From positions 1 to 64,000 of the forward strand of contig NZ_BJDW01000004.1 in the NCBI RefSeq assembly GCF_005405345.1: a stretch of 64,000 nt of DNA, written 5' to 3'. The notes under the pieces are model-generated. The model was given only the letters and a program-made list of their open reading frames with translations, was not told the DNA's origin and did no database searches. The DNA comes from Enterococcus viikkiensis (lineage in GTDB: Bacteria > Bacillota > Bacilli > Lactobacillales > Enterococcaceae). The position numbers and the translations under genes were made by a program. This document shows, one piece after another, positions 42,046 to 49,831 of this stretch (positions within the stretch are counted from its first letter, which is position 1; every line of letters starts with the position of its first letter).

Positions 42046-42738
42046 TCATTTTACTGCTCGTACTCGGAAAAACTTTCGTTTAGGCAGTTGATTCAAGGTT
42101 ACTTCTAACGAGGGGCCCATTACTAATAAAACAATCACCGTTCCAAACCCGATGTGACCACCTAATAAAAAGCCCGTTAAGAAAAAAGTTGCATCCAATA
42201 AAATTCTCGCTGTCTTAACCGTACTGTGCAATCCTCGTTTGATCAGTATCATTAAAGATTCATAGGCCGCTGAGCCCGCATCGGCTAATAAATAGATTCC
42301 TGTCCCAATCCCAAAAACAATCGAACCTAAAATAATCGAAGGGTATTCCATTCCCTTTGGAATCTGATGCAGCAGTCCTAGCCAATCCAACAAGTTTAAA
42401 CAAAAGCCCAAACCAAAACTATTGATCAGACTGCCAAACCCGATCATCTTGCGATCATAGAAAAAAATAATCACTAAAACGATTCCATTAAACAGCATAC
42501 TAATCGTTCCAAATTTCAAGGATACATGCTGAAGAATTCCTAATACTAAGGTACTGATAGCGTCAGCACCTAATCCACTAACCACGATCAAGCGCACGCC
42601 AATTGCCGCGACAAATGTTCCTATCAGTGCGAATAATAATTGTTTCCCTACTTTTGCTTTAATCGGTGACGCCTCACTTCCATTTTTATGTCTAACCTTT
42701 CTAAAACCAAAAAACGGCAAAAGAAAGGCATCAAACAA
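42046..42738 (-). CDS. YczE/YyaS/YitT-type membrane protein, 5' end uncertain
   Basis: The frame codes a protein with five to six membrane helices (LLFALIGTFVAAIGVRLIVVSGLGADAISTLVLGIL; then GIGTGIYLLADAGSAAYESLM), the YczE/YitT family of unknown function. The 5' end is odd. The longest reading begins at a TTG inside a terminator with no ribosome site. The only well-placed start, an ATG at 42684 about 12 bases after AGAAAGG, is in the +1 frame and reaches a stop after 11 codons at a CAAAAG run; one extra A there would join it to this frame. A sequencing error, true frameshift or phase-variable tract is possible. Confidence 0.7.
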   Translation of the reverse strand: MFDAFLLPFFGFRKVRHKNGSEASPIKAKVGKQLLFALIGTFVAAIGVRLIVVSGLGADAISTLVLGILQHVSLKFGTISMLFNGIVLVIIFFYDRKMIGFGSLINSFGLGFCLNLLDWLGLLHQIPKGMEYPSIILGSIVFGIGTGIYLLADAGSAAYESLMILIKRGLHSTVKTARILLDATFFLTGFLLGGHIGFGTVIVLLVMGPSLEVTLNQLPKRKFFRVRAVK

Positions 42739-42753
42739 GGATGTTTGATGCCT
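42726..42753 (-). terminator. Terminator after the HD-domain gene
   Basis: Perfect 12-bp stem AGGCATCAAACA / TGTTTGATGCCT with AGGA loop; TTCTTTT follows on the minus strand. Confidence 0.85.
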
Positions 42754-42764
42754 AAAATTTTATA

Positions 42765-43262
42765 CTAGTTCCATTCTTTCTTAAAACGTGCTTTGTAGGC
42801 GTTGAAACGGTCAACTAATGGAACTGCCGCTTCTTTGATGGCACAATATTTATCAACCATCGTTACGATATAGCCTTCTTTATATTTTGGAGGAGTAATC
42901 GTTGCGCCCCACATATGCTTAATAATAATGTCTCGTTCAAGGTCGGATAAGTCCGTGATTTTTTCTGCGTTCTTAACCGCGATACGAGGATGCATATAAG
43001 CATGTGACCCTTCATCAAATTTCGTTGTCCGCCAATCATAGTAGAACAAATCATGAAGTAAGCCAGCACGAGCAGTTGCTCTTGCATCGCCATTAAATTG
43101 TTTTGCTAATTTATAACTATTATAGGAAACACTGATTGAGTGTTCCAAACGAGTTGAATTCATATGTTGGGTGTAATTTGCTAATTTTTGGACTTCTTCG
43201 GTAGCTAGTAAATCCTCAATATAAGAAACGTATTCCTCGTCATCACGCCAGTTTTCGGTCAT
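42765..43262 (-). CDS. HD-domain phosphohydrolase family protein
   Basis: 165 aa soluble protein with the metal-binding HD layout: RLEHSISVSYNSY (first His near 38), GLLHDLFYYDW (HD near 70) and a distal MVDKYCAIKEA (Asp near 137). HD proteins of this size are hydrolases for nucleotides or related phosphates; the substrate is unknown. AAGGGG precedes the ATG by about 10 bases and an extended -10 lies at 43298-43303. It has its own terminator. Confidence 0.82.
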   Translation of the reverse strand: MTENWRDDEEYVSYIEDLLATEEVQKLANYTQHMNSTRLEHSISVSYNSYKLAKQFNGDARATARAGLLHDLFYYDWRTTKFDEGSHAYMHPRIAVKNAEKITDLSDLERDIIIKHMWGATITPPKYKEGYIVTMVDKYCAIKEAAVPLVDRFNAYKARFKKEWN

Positions 43263-43297
43263 GGATATAAAGCCCCTTTTCTTTGTCTCTGGTGAAT

Positions 43298-43303
43298 ATT
43301 ATA
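43298..43303 (-). promoter_or_regulatory. Extended -10 for the HD gene
   Basis: TGC-TATAAT on the minus strand; -35 weak. Confidence 0.6.
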
Positions 43304-43391
43304 GCACGTCTCAGAAAAGTTGGATAGGCTTCCAAGAAGAGCAGATTGAAGTTTAACAGTTCCTTAATAACAGTTACCAAAAAGTAAAGAC

Positions 43392-44153
43392 TTATTCAAG
43401 CAAATGAAACATCAAGATACCCGCAGCGATTCCCACATTCAAAGATTCCGCTTGCCCTTTGATGGGAATATACAGATTTTGATCAGTCAGCGTTAGTAAT
43501 TCCGGGGTCATCCCTTGCCCTTCGTTGCCCATTACCAAGGCGAAATCTGACAGTTTTTGAACAGCTAAATATTCTTTTGCTGCTCTATCTAGCGCCGTTC
43601 CAAAAACTTTTTTCCCAGCTTGCTGCATCTTGGGAACGATTTCTAATAGATCACCGGTTTTAACCGATAAGTGATACAAGCTTCCTTGGGTGCTGCGCAG
43701 TGTTTTTTCATTATATAAATCCGCACTTCCTTGACCTAAAACGACACCAGCAAAACCAGCCGCATCCGCTGTCCGAATCATCGTCCCAACATTTCCTGGG
43801 TCCTGCACATGATCCAAAAGTAGCCAAGCGCCAGAAAAAGCTTCAGACTGTTCCTTCGGCATTTCTGCTACGGCGATTATTCCTTGCGGTGTTGGTTGCG
43901 TCGTTAAAGCCTTTAGTACCTCATCTGAAACTAAATAATAATCTGTCAAATGCGCTTCAATCCACTCTGACCATTCCTTTAATCCGCGTTGACTGATAAA
44001 AATTTCTCGTAAGACTACCTTAGCCTTCACTGCTTCTTGAATTAAGTGAAACCCTTCCAATAGGTAGGTCTGCGTTTGTTGGCGATATTTTTTTTGTTGC
44101 AACTTTTTGGTTGCTTTGATTAATTCATTTTTACTTGATTGGATTTCTTTCAA
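43392..44153 (-). CDS. SpoU/TrmH family RNA 2'-O-methyltransferase
   Basis: 253 aa. N-terminal substrate-binding domain (about 15-95, YLLEGFHLIQEAV) and a C-terminal SPOUT knot domain with the family motifs LLLDHVQDPGNVGTMIRTADAAG, LVMGNEGQGM and IPIKGQAESLNVGIAAGI. It probably methylates a ribose in 23S rRNA or tRNA, similar to YsgA of B. subtilis; the exact nucleotide is not known. It is divergent from acyP, the usual enterococcal and streptococcal neighbourhood with yidC. No clear terminator follows. Confidence 0.93.
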   Translation of the reverse strand: MKEIQSSKNELIKATKKLQQKKYRQQTQTYLLEGFHLIQEAVKAKVVLREIFISQRGLKEWSEWIEAHLTDYYLVSDEVLKALTTQPTPQGIIAVAEMPKEQSEAFSGAWLLLDHVQDPGNVGTMIRTADAAGFAGVVLGQGSADLYNEKTLRSTQGSLYHLSVKTGDLLEIVPKMQQAGKKVFGTALDRAAKEYLAVQKLSDFALVMGNEGQGMTPELLTLTDQNLYIPIKGQAESLNVGIAAGILMFHLLE

Positions 44154-44199
44154 GCTGTCACCTCATTTAATTTGTCTACAATGTCTTTCTCCGTCTGTC

Positions 44200-44246
44200 A
44201 TTATAGCACGCGAATTCTTGTAAGAACTAGTAAAACTCGTTATCAT
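44200..44246. promoter_or_regulatory. Overlapping divergent promoters for the SpoU gene and acyP
   Basis: Plus strand: TTGTAA (44218-44223), 17-base spacer, TATCAT (44241-44246) for acyP. Minus strand: TGC-TATAAT (44200-44205) for the SpoU gene, whose -35 region lies on the acyP -35. The two polymerases would compete for the same bases. Confidence 0.7.
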
Positions 44247-44282
44247 ATAAGGTAAGAAAAGATTTAATAGGAGGTTTTTCAA

Positions 44283-44555
44283 ATGAAGATGCACTTAAAT
44301 GTAACTGGACGCGTTCAAGGCGTCGGCTTTCGTTATACAACCCATCAAATCGCCATTGAAATCGGCTTGACAGGAACGGTTAAAAATGAAGATGATGGTA
44401 GCGTAACGATCGAAGCAGTCGGTACGAAAGAACAATTAGACGCATTTCTAGAAAAATTAAACAAACCAAAAAATTCATTTGCCCGTGTTGATCATATCCA
44501 GCAATACGAAGATCCTAGCATCAAGGATTTTAAACAATTTAAGGTTGTCTATTAA
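44283..44555 (+). CDS. acyP: Acylphosphatase
   Basis: Small cytosolic hydrolase of acyl phosphates, 90 aa. Motif GRVQGVGFRYTT (9-20) includes the phosphate-binding arginine R17, and N35 in GTVKNEDDGSV is the second catalytic residue. AGGAGG lies 8 bases before the ATG. It precedes yidC, which also has its own promoter. Confidence 0.96.
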   Translation: MKMHLNVTGRVQGVGFRYTTHQIAIEIGLTGTVKNEDDGSVTIEAVGTKEQLDAFLEKLNKPKNSFARVDHIQQYEDPSIKDFKQFKVVY

Positions 44556-44591
44556 AAAATTGACAAGGTTCTCTGCTTTTTCCGAATTAGA

Positions 44592-44620
44592 TTGAAAAGG
44601 CTTGGGTTATCTAGTATAGT
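44592..44620 (+). promoter_or_regulatory. Sigma-A promoter for yidC
   Basis: TTGAAA (44592-44597), 17-base spacer, TATAGT (44615-44620). Confidence 0.8.
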
Positions 44621-44659
44621 AATTCCTGTATAAATTTTTATTAGCAGAGGAAGAAATAA

Positions 44660-45589
44660 ATGAATAAATTTAAAAATTGGCTTTTAGGTTCGGGCCTTTT
44701 AGGTGCCGTTATCCTACTTTCGGGCTGTGTCCGCTCCGATAAAAACGGAAACCCGGATACATCTGGTATCGTTTATCGGATGTTAGTTGTTCCCTTAGAA
44801 AACTTTCTAAATTGGATGGTTCAAAATTTCAACTGGTCTTACGGTTTGGCGATCATTGTCTTAACAATCATCGTTCGTTTGATTATCATGCCTTTAGGAA
44901 TCAATCAATCGAAGAAATCTTTGATCCAATCAGAAAAAATGCAATCGATCAAGCCACAAATTGATGCTGCACAAGCAAAAGTAAAAGCGGCATCCACCCA
45001 AGAAGAACAAATGGAAGCACAGCGTGAGATGCAGGCTGTCTACAAAGAAAACAACGTCAGCATGATGGGCGGCATGGGCTGTCTGCCACTACTGATCCAA
45101 ATGCCGATCTTCTCCGCATTGTATTACACAGCACGTTTCTCTGAAGGTATTCAACACTCGACCTTCATCGGCATTGATCTGGCAAAACCAAGTTATATTT
45201 TAGTAGCTGTTGTCGGGGTCGCATACTTGCTGCAAGGGTATATTTCACTCATTGGGATTCCTGAAGAACAAAAGAAAACGATGCGCAGCATGATGATCGC
45301 ATCGCCTCTTATGATCGTCTTCATGTCCTTCACTTCTCCAGCCGGAGTTGCGTTGTACTGGGTAGTCGGTGGGATCTTTAGTTGTATCCAAACCTTTATC
45401 ACGAACGTTTTGATGCGTCCTCGGATCAAAGCACAGATCCAAGAAGAGCTTAAACAGAATCCACCAAAACAAGTGGTGACAAAGCCAATCAAACAAGCTG
45501 AACCAATCAGTCCAAAACAAGTCAATCAACCTAAGAACCAAAATAATAAAAACAACAGCGGACGAAACGCTGGCAAACAACGCAAATAA
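44660..45589 (+). CDS. yidC: Membrane protein insertase YidC (OxaA/SpoIIIJ type)
   Basis: 309 aa lipoprotein insertase: signal peptide with lipobox LSGC, lipidated cysteine 23, then five membrane helices. A positively charged residue in the groove region (IIVRLIIMPLG, near 75) and the cytoplasmic hairpin (about 95-130, coiled-coil QAKVKAASTQEEQMEAQREMQ) are characteristic. The basic C-terminal tail rich in Lys, Gln and Asn (about 270-309) is of the YidC2 type that helps ribosome contact in streptococci. It inserts proteins into the membrane alone or with SecYEG. Confidence 0.96.
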   Translation: MNKFKNWLLGSGLLGAVILLSGCVRSDKNGNPDTSGIVYRMLVVPLENFLNWMVQNFNWSYGLAIIVLTIIVRLIIMPLGINQSKKSLIQSEKMQSIKPQIDAAQAKVKAASTQEEQMEAQREMQAVYKENNVSMMGGMGCLPLLIQMPIFSALYYTARFSEGIQHSTFIGIDLAKPSYILVAVVGVAYLLQGYISLIGIPEEQKKTMRSMMIASPLMIVFMSFTSPAGVALYWVVGGIFSCIQTFITNVLMRPRIKAQIQEELKQNPPKQVVTKPIKQAEPISPKQVNQPKNQNNKNNSGRNAGKQRK

Positions 45590-45628
45590 AAGTAAAAACC
45601 ATCGCTGTCCGGCGATGGTTTTTACTTT
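45589..45628. terminator. Bidirectional terminator after yidC
   Basis: 17-bp stem AAGTAAAAACCATCGC and its complement around TGTCCG. Confidence 0.93.
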
Positions 45629-45639
45629 GTTCTAATTGA

Positions 45640-46839
45640 CTATCTTAAAATATCGATTAAGTCTTTCTTAGCTGCTTCAGATGCAGGCATGACAGAAAAT
45701 AGCAGGCCTATTGCACTTGAAACGCCAATAGCCAGCGAAACGGTAAATAAATCCACGGATACCGAAATATCCATCATTTTTCCAATCCCATAAGCTACTG
45801 CCATTCCTAGCAGATAACCAATAATTCCGCCGACTAACGTCAAGGTCATTCCTTCTAATAAAAATTGCAGACGAATCGCGCCTCGAGTTGCACCTAGGGC
45901 ACGGCGAATCCCGATTTCTTTGGTTCTCTCAGAAACTGAGATATACATCATATTCATTACACCAACTCCGGCAATGAATAAAGAAATACCCGCTACCGCA
46001 CTAATGAAAAGCGTGATACTATTTAATACTTCGCTGATTCCATCAGTCATCATCGCCATATTGGAGACTTGATACTCTCCTTGTTGTCGCATCGCTCCAG
46101 CATCTTGCAGCTTTTTGATTGCCTTATCTGCAACTTTATTCAACTGGCTACCATCGGCTAACGTTAAAACCACCGAGTTTTTAGATTGTTCATTGCCAAA
46201 AAAGTGGCTGTACGTTTGACGAGGAAGTTGAATTTTAGCTTCCCCCATCGAAAACATGGTCTCCCCTTCACCGGATGGAAAAACTCCAACGATCGTAAAT
46301 ACTTGATTACCTAATTTAAAGCCACGTCCCACTGCGCCTTTCGCTGTGCCAAATAAATCTTTAGCCAGAGAAGAATCCAGAGTCACGATTTTGATTTGTG
46401 TTTGATCATCATACATCGAGAGTGAGCGGCCATAGCGCACCGCCTTACCCTTTTTGGAAACAACAGAAATACGATAATTTTTCGTCTTATCTTTAACCTG
46501 AACATCCTTATAAATATTAGAAAGATCATTCTTGGGATAAGCGACTGCTTCGACTCCTTCGACATTTCTCAACAAACTAAAATCAGAAGCTTGGATCATG
46601 TCGATGTTAGAGGAATAAAGGGCGTCATTTCCCGGAACAAAATTAATATTCACTTCTAATTTCTCCGAATCACTCGCCGTCAAACTTTCGATTGTGTCTC
46701 GTTCAAAGCCACGCCCAACCGACAAAATGGCAATTACTGCCGCAATTCCGATAATTATTCCAAACATCGTTAACGCACTGCGCTTTTTATTTTTGAAAAT
46801 AGATCCTAATGACGAGCGCCAATTCACATAAAATTTCAT
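45640..46839 (-). CDS. MacB/YknZ-type ABC transporter permease
   Basis: 399 aa. One N-terminal helix (ALTMFGIIIGIAAVIAILSVGRG), a large extracytoplasmic MacB-PCD domain (about 45-270) and three C-terminal helices with FtsX-type sequences (ISLFIAGVGVMNMMYISVSERTKEIGIRRALGA). It is the permease of a tripartite-like efflux system, last in an operon equivalent to yknWXYZ of B. subtilis. The start overlaps the ATPase stop (ATGA). Substrate unknown; in Bacillus the system protects against the SdpC peptide toxin. Confidence 0.9.
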   Translation of the reverse strand: MKFYVNWRSSLGSIFKNKKRSALTMFGIIIGIAAVIAILSVGRGFERDTIESLTASDSEKLEVNINFVPGNDALYSSNIDMIQASDFSLLRNVEGVEAVAYPKNDLSNIYKDVQVKDKTKNYRISVVSKKGKAVRYGRSLSMYDDQTQIKIVTLDSSLAKDLFGTAKGAVGRGFKLGNQVFTIVGVFPSGEGETMFSMGEAKIQLPRQTYSHFFGNEQSKNSVVLTLADGSQLNKVADKAIKKLQDAGAMRQQGEYQVSNMAMMTDGISEVLNSITLFISAVAGISLFIAGVGVMNMMYISVSERTKEIGIRRALGATRGAIRLQFLLEGMTLTLVGGIIGYLLGMAVAYGIGKMMDISVSVDLFTVSLAIGVSSAIGLLFSVMPASEAAKKDLIDILR

Positions 46840-47522
46840 GCTTCAATCACCGCCCGATCTTCAGTGATCGCTCCGTCTCTGATACGAACGAGGCGGGTAC
46901 AAAAAGGAACAACTTCAGGGTCATGAGTTACCAAGAAAATCGTCGTCTGATCACGCCGATTTAATTCCTTAAACAGCTCCATGATTTCATTTGACGTATG
47001 AGTATCCAAAGCTCCCGTCGGTTCATCTGCGATAATGAATTTGGGTTGATTAATCAGTGCCCGAGCAATTGCCACCCGCTGTTGCTGGCCGCCAGAAAGC
47101 TGACGGGGGTGTTTTTCTGCCTTATCAGCAATCCCAACTTTTTCCAATACCGCCATGACTTTTTCTTTTGTTTGATGAAAGCCATAACCATTATAAAGTA
47201 AGGGAAGTTCGACATTTTCATACACGGTATAATTTTCAATCAAGCTAAAATTTTGAAAGACAAAACCAACTATTTGATTCCGAGTTTTTGACAAGCGGTC
47301 ATCCGTCGTAGTCACCAAATTTTCTTCTTCAAATAAATAGTGTCCTTCAAATTTTGTATCGATGAAGCCTAATAGATTGATCAACGTTGATTTTCCAGAA
47401 CCGGAGGGACCCATAATCGCGATCATTTCCCCAGCATCCGCTTTTAAATTGATATCTTTTAAAACGTGCAAGACTTCTTCATCGTTGCGGTAATATTTAT
47501 TAATATGCTTAAGTTCGATCAT
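46836..47522 (-). CDS. MacB/YknY-type ABC transporter ATPase
   Basis: 228 aa ATPase. Walker A GPSGSGKST (38-46), Q-loop QNFSL, signature LSGGQQQRVAIARAL, Walker B FIIADEPTGALD, switch histidine in LVTHDPE. It belongs to the MacB/LolD class that drives mechanotransmission-type export. It starts directly after the stop of the membrane fusion gene and overlaps the permease by 4 bases. Confidence 0.94.
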   Translation of the reverse strand: MIELKHINKYYRNDEEVLHVLKDINLKADAGEMIAIMGPSGSGKSTLINLLGFIDTKFEGHYLFEEENLVTTTDDRLSKTRNQIVGFVFQNFSLIENYTVYENVELPLLYNGYGFHQTKEKVMAVLEKVGIADKAEKHPRQLSGGQQQRVAIARALINQPKFIIADEPTGALDTHTSNEIMELFKELNRRDQTTIFLVTHDPEVVPFCTRLVRIRDGAITEDRAVIEA

Positions 47523-48740
47523 TTAATCCACCGCCACTTCCTGACCATCTCTTAATGACTTGTCTGGATTAGAAATAATTTTGTCTCCTTCTTTGAGTCC
47601 ATTTTTTAATAGGAAGTAGGCCCCTTGATTTTCTGCTTGAACGGTCACTTCTTCTACCTTGCCTTTGCGATAGGCAAATACATATTGTGTTTCCCCGGTC
47701 TTTCTCACAGCTTTTTTAGGCAAACGAATCTCATTTAACGGCAAGACAACCTGAACATTGTAGCCATATTGCAAATTTTCTGCCGGCTTGACGATAAAAC
47801 TATAGTTAGATACCGAACTCGCTGCACTGCTAGCTACTCCAGCTTGTCCACCTGCCTCACTCGCTTGATCCGGTAGCTTGCTGATATGCGTAATTGTCCC
47901 ACCGATTTCTTGATTCGTCGTGATGGGCTTAATCGTAACTGCAGCATCTTGATGAACCTGTGGATAATCATACTCTGAGGCTTTGGCCTCAATCGTCACA
48001 TCATTACTAACAACCTTTACAACTGGAACAGATGGATCATTTTTTCCTTTTTCATTAATGTAGGCAATTCCTGCTGTTGCACTTGTTACCGTTGAGCTGA
48101 CCTTTCCACGAATTGTATTAACGCTTTGATTAGCCGAACTTAACTCCACATTTGCACTTTCCAGCGCTTGTCTAGCTTGAACAACGGCATCAGTTGCTGC
48201 ATCCACGCTACTTTCAGACTGTGTTTTCTCTTGCTGGTATTGCTCCTTTTTGGCTGCGCCTTCTTCACTATCCGCATTCGTATTATTATAATTCGTCGTC
48301 GCAGTATTCAGTTTTTGCTGTTCTTTGGCTTGCTTGTCTTGGGCGATTGCTAGCATTTCTTGGGCATTACTAACTGCTAAATAAAGCTTGTCTAAATTCG
48401 TGCTTTGCTCGTCTGCTTGCTCTTGATAGTCGTTATTGGTATAACTCAGCAAGACAGTTCCTGATGCGACCTCTTGTCCGTCTTGAACATTTATGTCAGA
48501 AATTTTCCCTAAAGTTTGGTCAAAATAATAATCCTGTGTATGCGTTGCTTGCACCATTCCGTTAAAGGTCAACGGATCAGACTTTTTTAATACGACTGTT
48601 TGATACCCACTGCTTGCTTCATTTTTAGTTACCTTTACTTGCGAGTACACAAACGCTCCGATAAATAATGCTAAAACCAATACGCCTGCGATAATACTCC
48701 AACGAATTCTTTGCTTCTTTGTAAATTTTCTTTTTTTCAT
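47523..48740 (-). CDS. Membrane-fusion (HlyD/YknX-like) efflux protein
   Basis: 405 aa. N-terminal basic stretch and one membrane anchor (about 13-33, WSIIAGVLVLALFIGAFVYS), a lipoyl-like part, a long coiled-coil hairpin rich in Gln, Ala and Asn (about 100-205), then beta-barrel domains (AVTIKPI; VVLPLNEIRLPKKAV). It is the adaptor of the ABC efflux system. An AAGEA-type internal Ser/Ala-rich loop lies near 285-300. It follows the small membrane protein by 3 bases. Confidence 0.9.
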   Translation of the reverse strand: MKKRKFTKKQRIRWSIIAGVLVLALFIGAFVYSQVKVTKNEASSGYQTVVLKKSDPLTFNGMVQATHTQDYYFDQTLGKISDINVQDGQEVASGTVLLSYTNNDYQEQADEQSTNLDKLYLAVSNAQEMLAIAQDKQAKEQQKLNTATTNYNNTNADSEEGAAKKEQYQQEKTQSESSVDAATDAVVQARQALESANVELSSANQSVNTIRGKVSSTVTSATAGIAYINEKGKNDPSVPVVKVVSNDVTIEAKASEYDYPQVHQDAAVTIKPITTNQEIGGTITHISKLPDQASEAGGQAGVASSAASSVSNYSFIVKPAENLQYGYNVQVVLPLNEIRLPKKAVRKTGETQYVFAYRKGKVEEVTVQAENQGAYFLLKNGLKEGDKIISNPDKSLRDGQEVAVD

Positions 48741-48743
48741 CGG

Positions 48744-49217
48744 CTACTCCTCTGGCTCTGCTTTGAATAAATGGACAATTACTAAAATAGCAGGTAGCAA
48801 GAAAATTAATTGGAAAACTATCCCAACAATCATCATAACCAAAGAAAAATCCATTCCTTCTACTTCCATCTTCGGTTGCATTATAAAACCGATAATTGCA
48901 CCAAAAATACTCCATCCAATATTGATATAATACGGGATCTTAGTAGGTGCGACCTGATCTGCCAATTTTTTATTAGCCATAAAATAAAAGATAACTAAAA
49001 CGATTGAAATCACTAACGAGAGAATGGAAATGGTCTTCACTAGTGGATTATTTAAATAATCAAACATTTGTTGACCATAATCCCCCATCACTTTATAATC
49101 ACTGAATTTAGGATTTAGTGACTTAGGCAATCCAATTACTCCTGTTACAATTGACAACAATCCTAAAATAATTAGAATCATATTCCACGTCTTTGCCTTT
49201 TTCAAATGCTTTTCCAT
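48744..49217 (-). CDS. Four-helix membrane protein, first gene of YknWXYZ-like operon
   Basis: 157 aa with four membrane helices (near 11-30, 62-82, 100-115, 122-150). It occupies the place of YknW, a Yip1-domain protein that helps assemble YknXYZ in B. subtilis, but it is shorter (B. subtilis YknW is about 230 aa) and I cannot confirm a Yip1 signature. The RBS is weak-to-moderate (GGAGTGG, 5-6 bases before the ATG). The promoter is at 49301-49329. Confidence 0.7.
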   Translation of the reverse strand: MEKHLKKAKTWNMILIILGLLSIVTGVIGLPKSLNPKFSDYKVMGDYGQQMFDYLNNPLVKTISILSLVISIVLVIFYFMANKKLADQVAPTKIPYYINIGWSIFGAIIGFIMQPKMEVEGMDFSLVMMIVGIVFQLIFLLPAILVIVHLFKAEPEE

Positions 49218-49511
49218 TTAACCACTCCGCTTCAATTATTTTCATTACTTTATGAAAGTCATACAACAACCCCAACAGATCATTTCATAAAATAATCCCT
49301 ATTATACTACTTGCAGATAGCCCATTAAAGGTGATTTCAAAAAATGTTCATTTTATCACAAAATAATAATTAAAAATAGCGCGACCATTTACGGGATTTA
49401 ACTTGATAAACGTTGCAAGTTTTTAAACTAAATTGTTCGTAAAAAAAAGCACCCAATCAGTGTCTCATTAAATACTTTTTTGACCTCGCAAAGAAAAAAA
49501 GTAAAAAAAAA
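49218..49511. other. Intergenic region between efflux operon and tRNA
   Basis: About 290 A/T-rich bases. It holds the efflux promoter (49301-49329) and a short palindrome ACTTTATGAAAGT (near 49248-49260) inside the likely leader. I see no gene. Confidence 0.5.
49301..49329 (-). promoter_or_regulatory. Promoter of the YknWXYZ-like operon
   Basis: Minus strand TTTAAT (49324-49329), 17-base spacer, TATAAT (49301-49306); leader about 75 bases. Confidence 0.6.
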
Positions 49512-49550
49512 GAATTGATGAACCAGTCACCGAGACTGATTCATCAATTC
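49512..49550 (-). terminator. Terminator after tRNA-Glu
   Basis: GAATTGATGAA and CAGTC pair with GACTG and TTCATCAATTC, with one mismatch, then nine Ts on the minus strand. Confidence 0.93.
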
Positions 49551-49561
49551 CAAACTCTTTA

Positions 49562-49633
49562 TAACCCGTACGGGATTTGAACCCGTGCCTCCGCGCTGAG
49601 AACGCGGCGTCTTGACCCCTTGACTAACGGGTT
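49562..49633 (-). tRNA. tRNA-Glu (anticodon CUC)
   Basis: 72 bases, folds as a cloverleaf: acceptor AACCCGT/ACGGGTT with discriminator A, D stem GTC/GAC, anticodon stem CCGCG/CGCGG with loop TTCTCAG (anticodon CTC, reads GAG), T stem ACGGG/CCCGT with loop TTCAAAT. The body resembles bacillar tRNA-Glu. The first acceptor pair is A-U rather than G-C, and CCA is not encoded. It is a lone tRNA with a TATACT promoter near 49650 and its own terminator. Confidence 0.93.
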
Positions 49634-49666
49634 GTTTTCAACACATTGAGTAGTATACTGCTAAAT

Positions 49667-49683
49667 TATGTATTTAGAAAGTG
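49667..49683. repeat. Palindrome in the tRNA/ccpN divergent region
   Basis: CTAAAT-ACATA-ATTTAG type inverted repeat, 6-bp arms, upstream of the tRNA-Glu -10. Significance unclear. Confidence 0.3.
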
Positions 49684-49736
49684 TTTTGCCTTTTTTTCTT
49701 TGGTTTCCCATATATGCGTTTATTCATTCGTTTATG

Positions 49737-49764
49737 TTGTTTATATAGTTATTAAGTGTATAAT
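49737..49764 (+). promoter_or_regulatory. Sigma-A promoter for ccpN-ppsR-fbp
   Basis: TTGTTT (49737-49742), 16-base spacer, TATAAT (49759-49764). Confidence 0.7.
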
Positions 49765-49831
49765 AGATTGTGTATTCAAGTTTCTGATTTACCCCTTCAA
49801 ATAAATTATTCAGAGCTTACTAGGAGGACTT

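Noticed and set aside
43355-43377. Direct repeat of TAACAGTT
   Set aside because: Two 8-base copies in A/T-rich sequence can arise by chance and match no known element.
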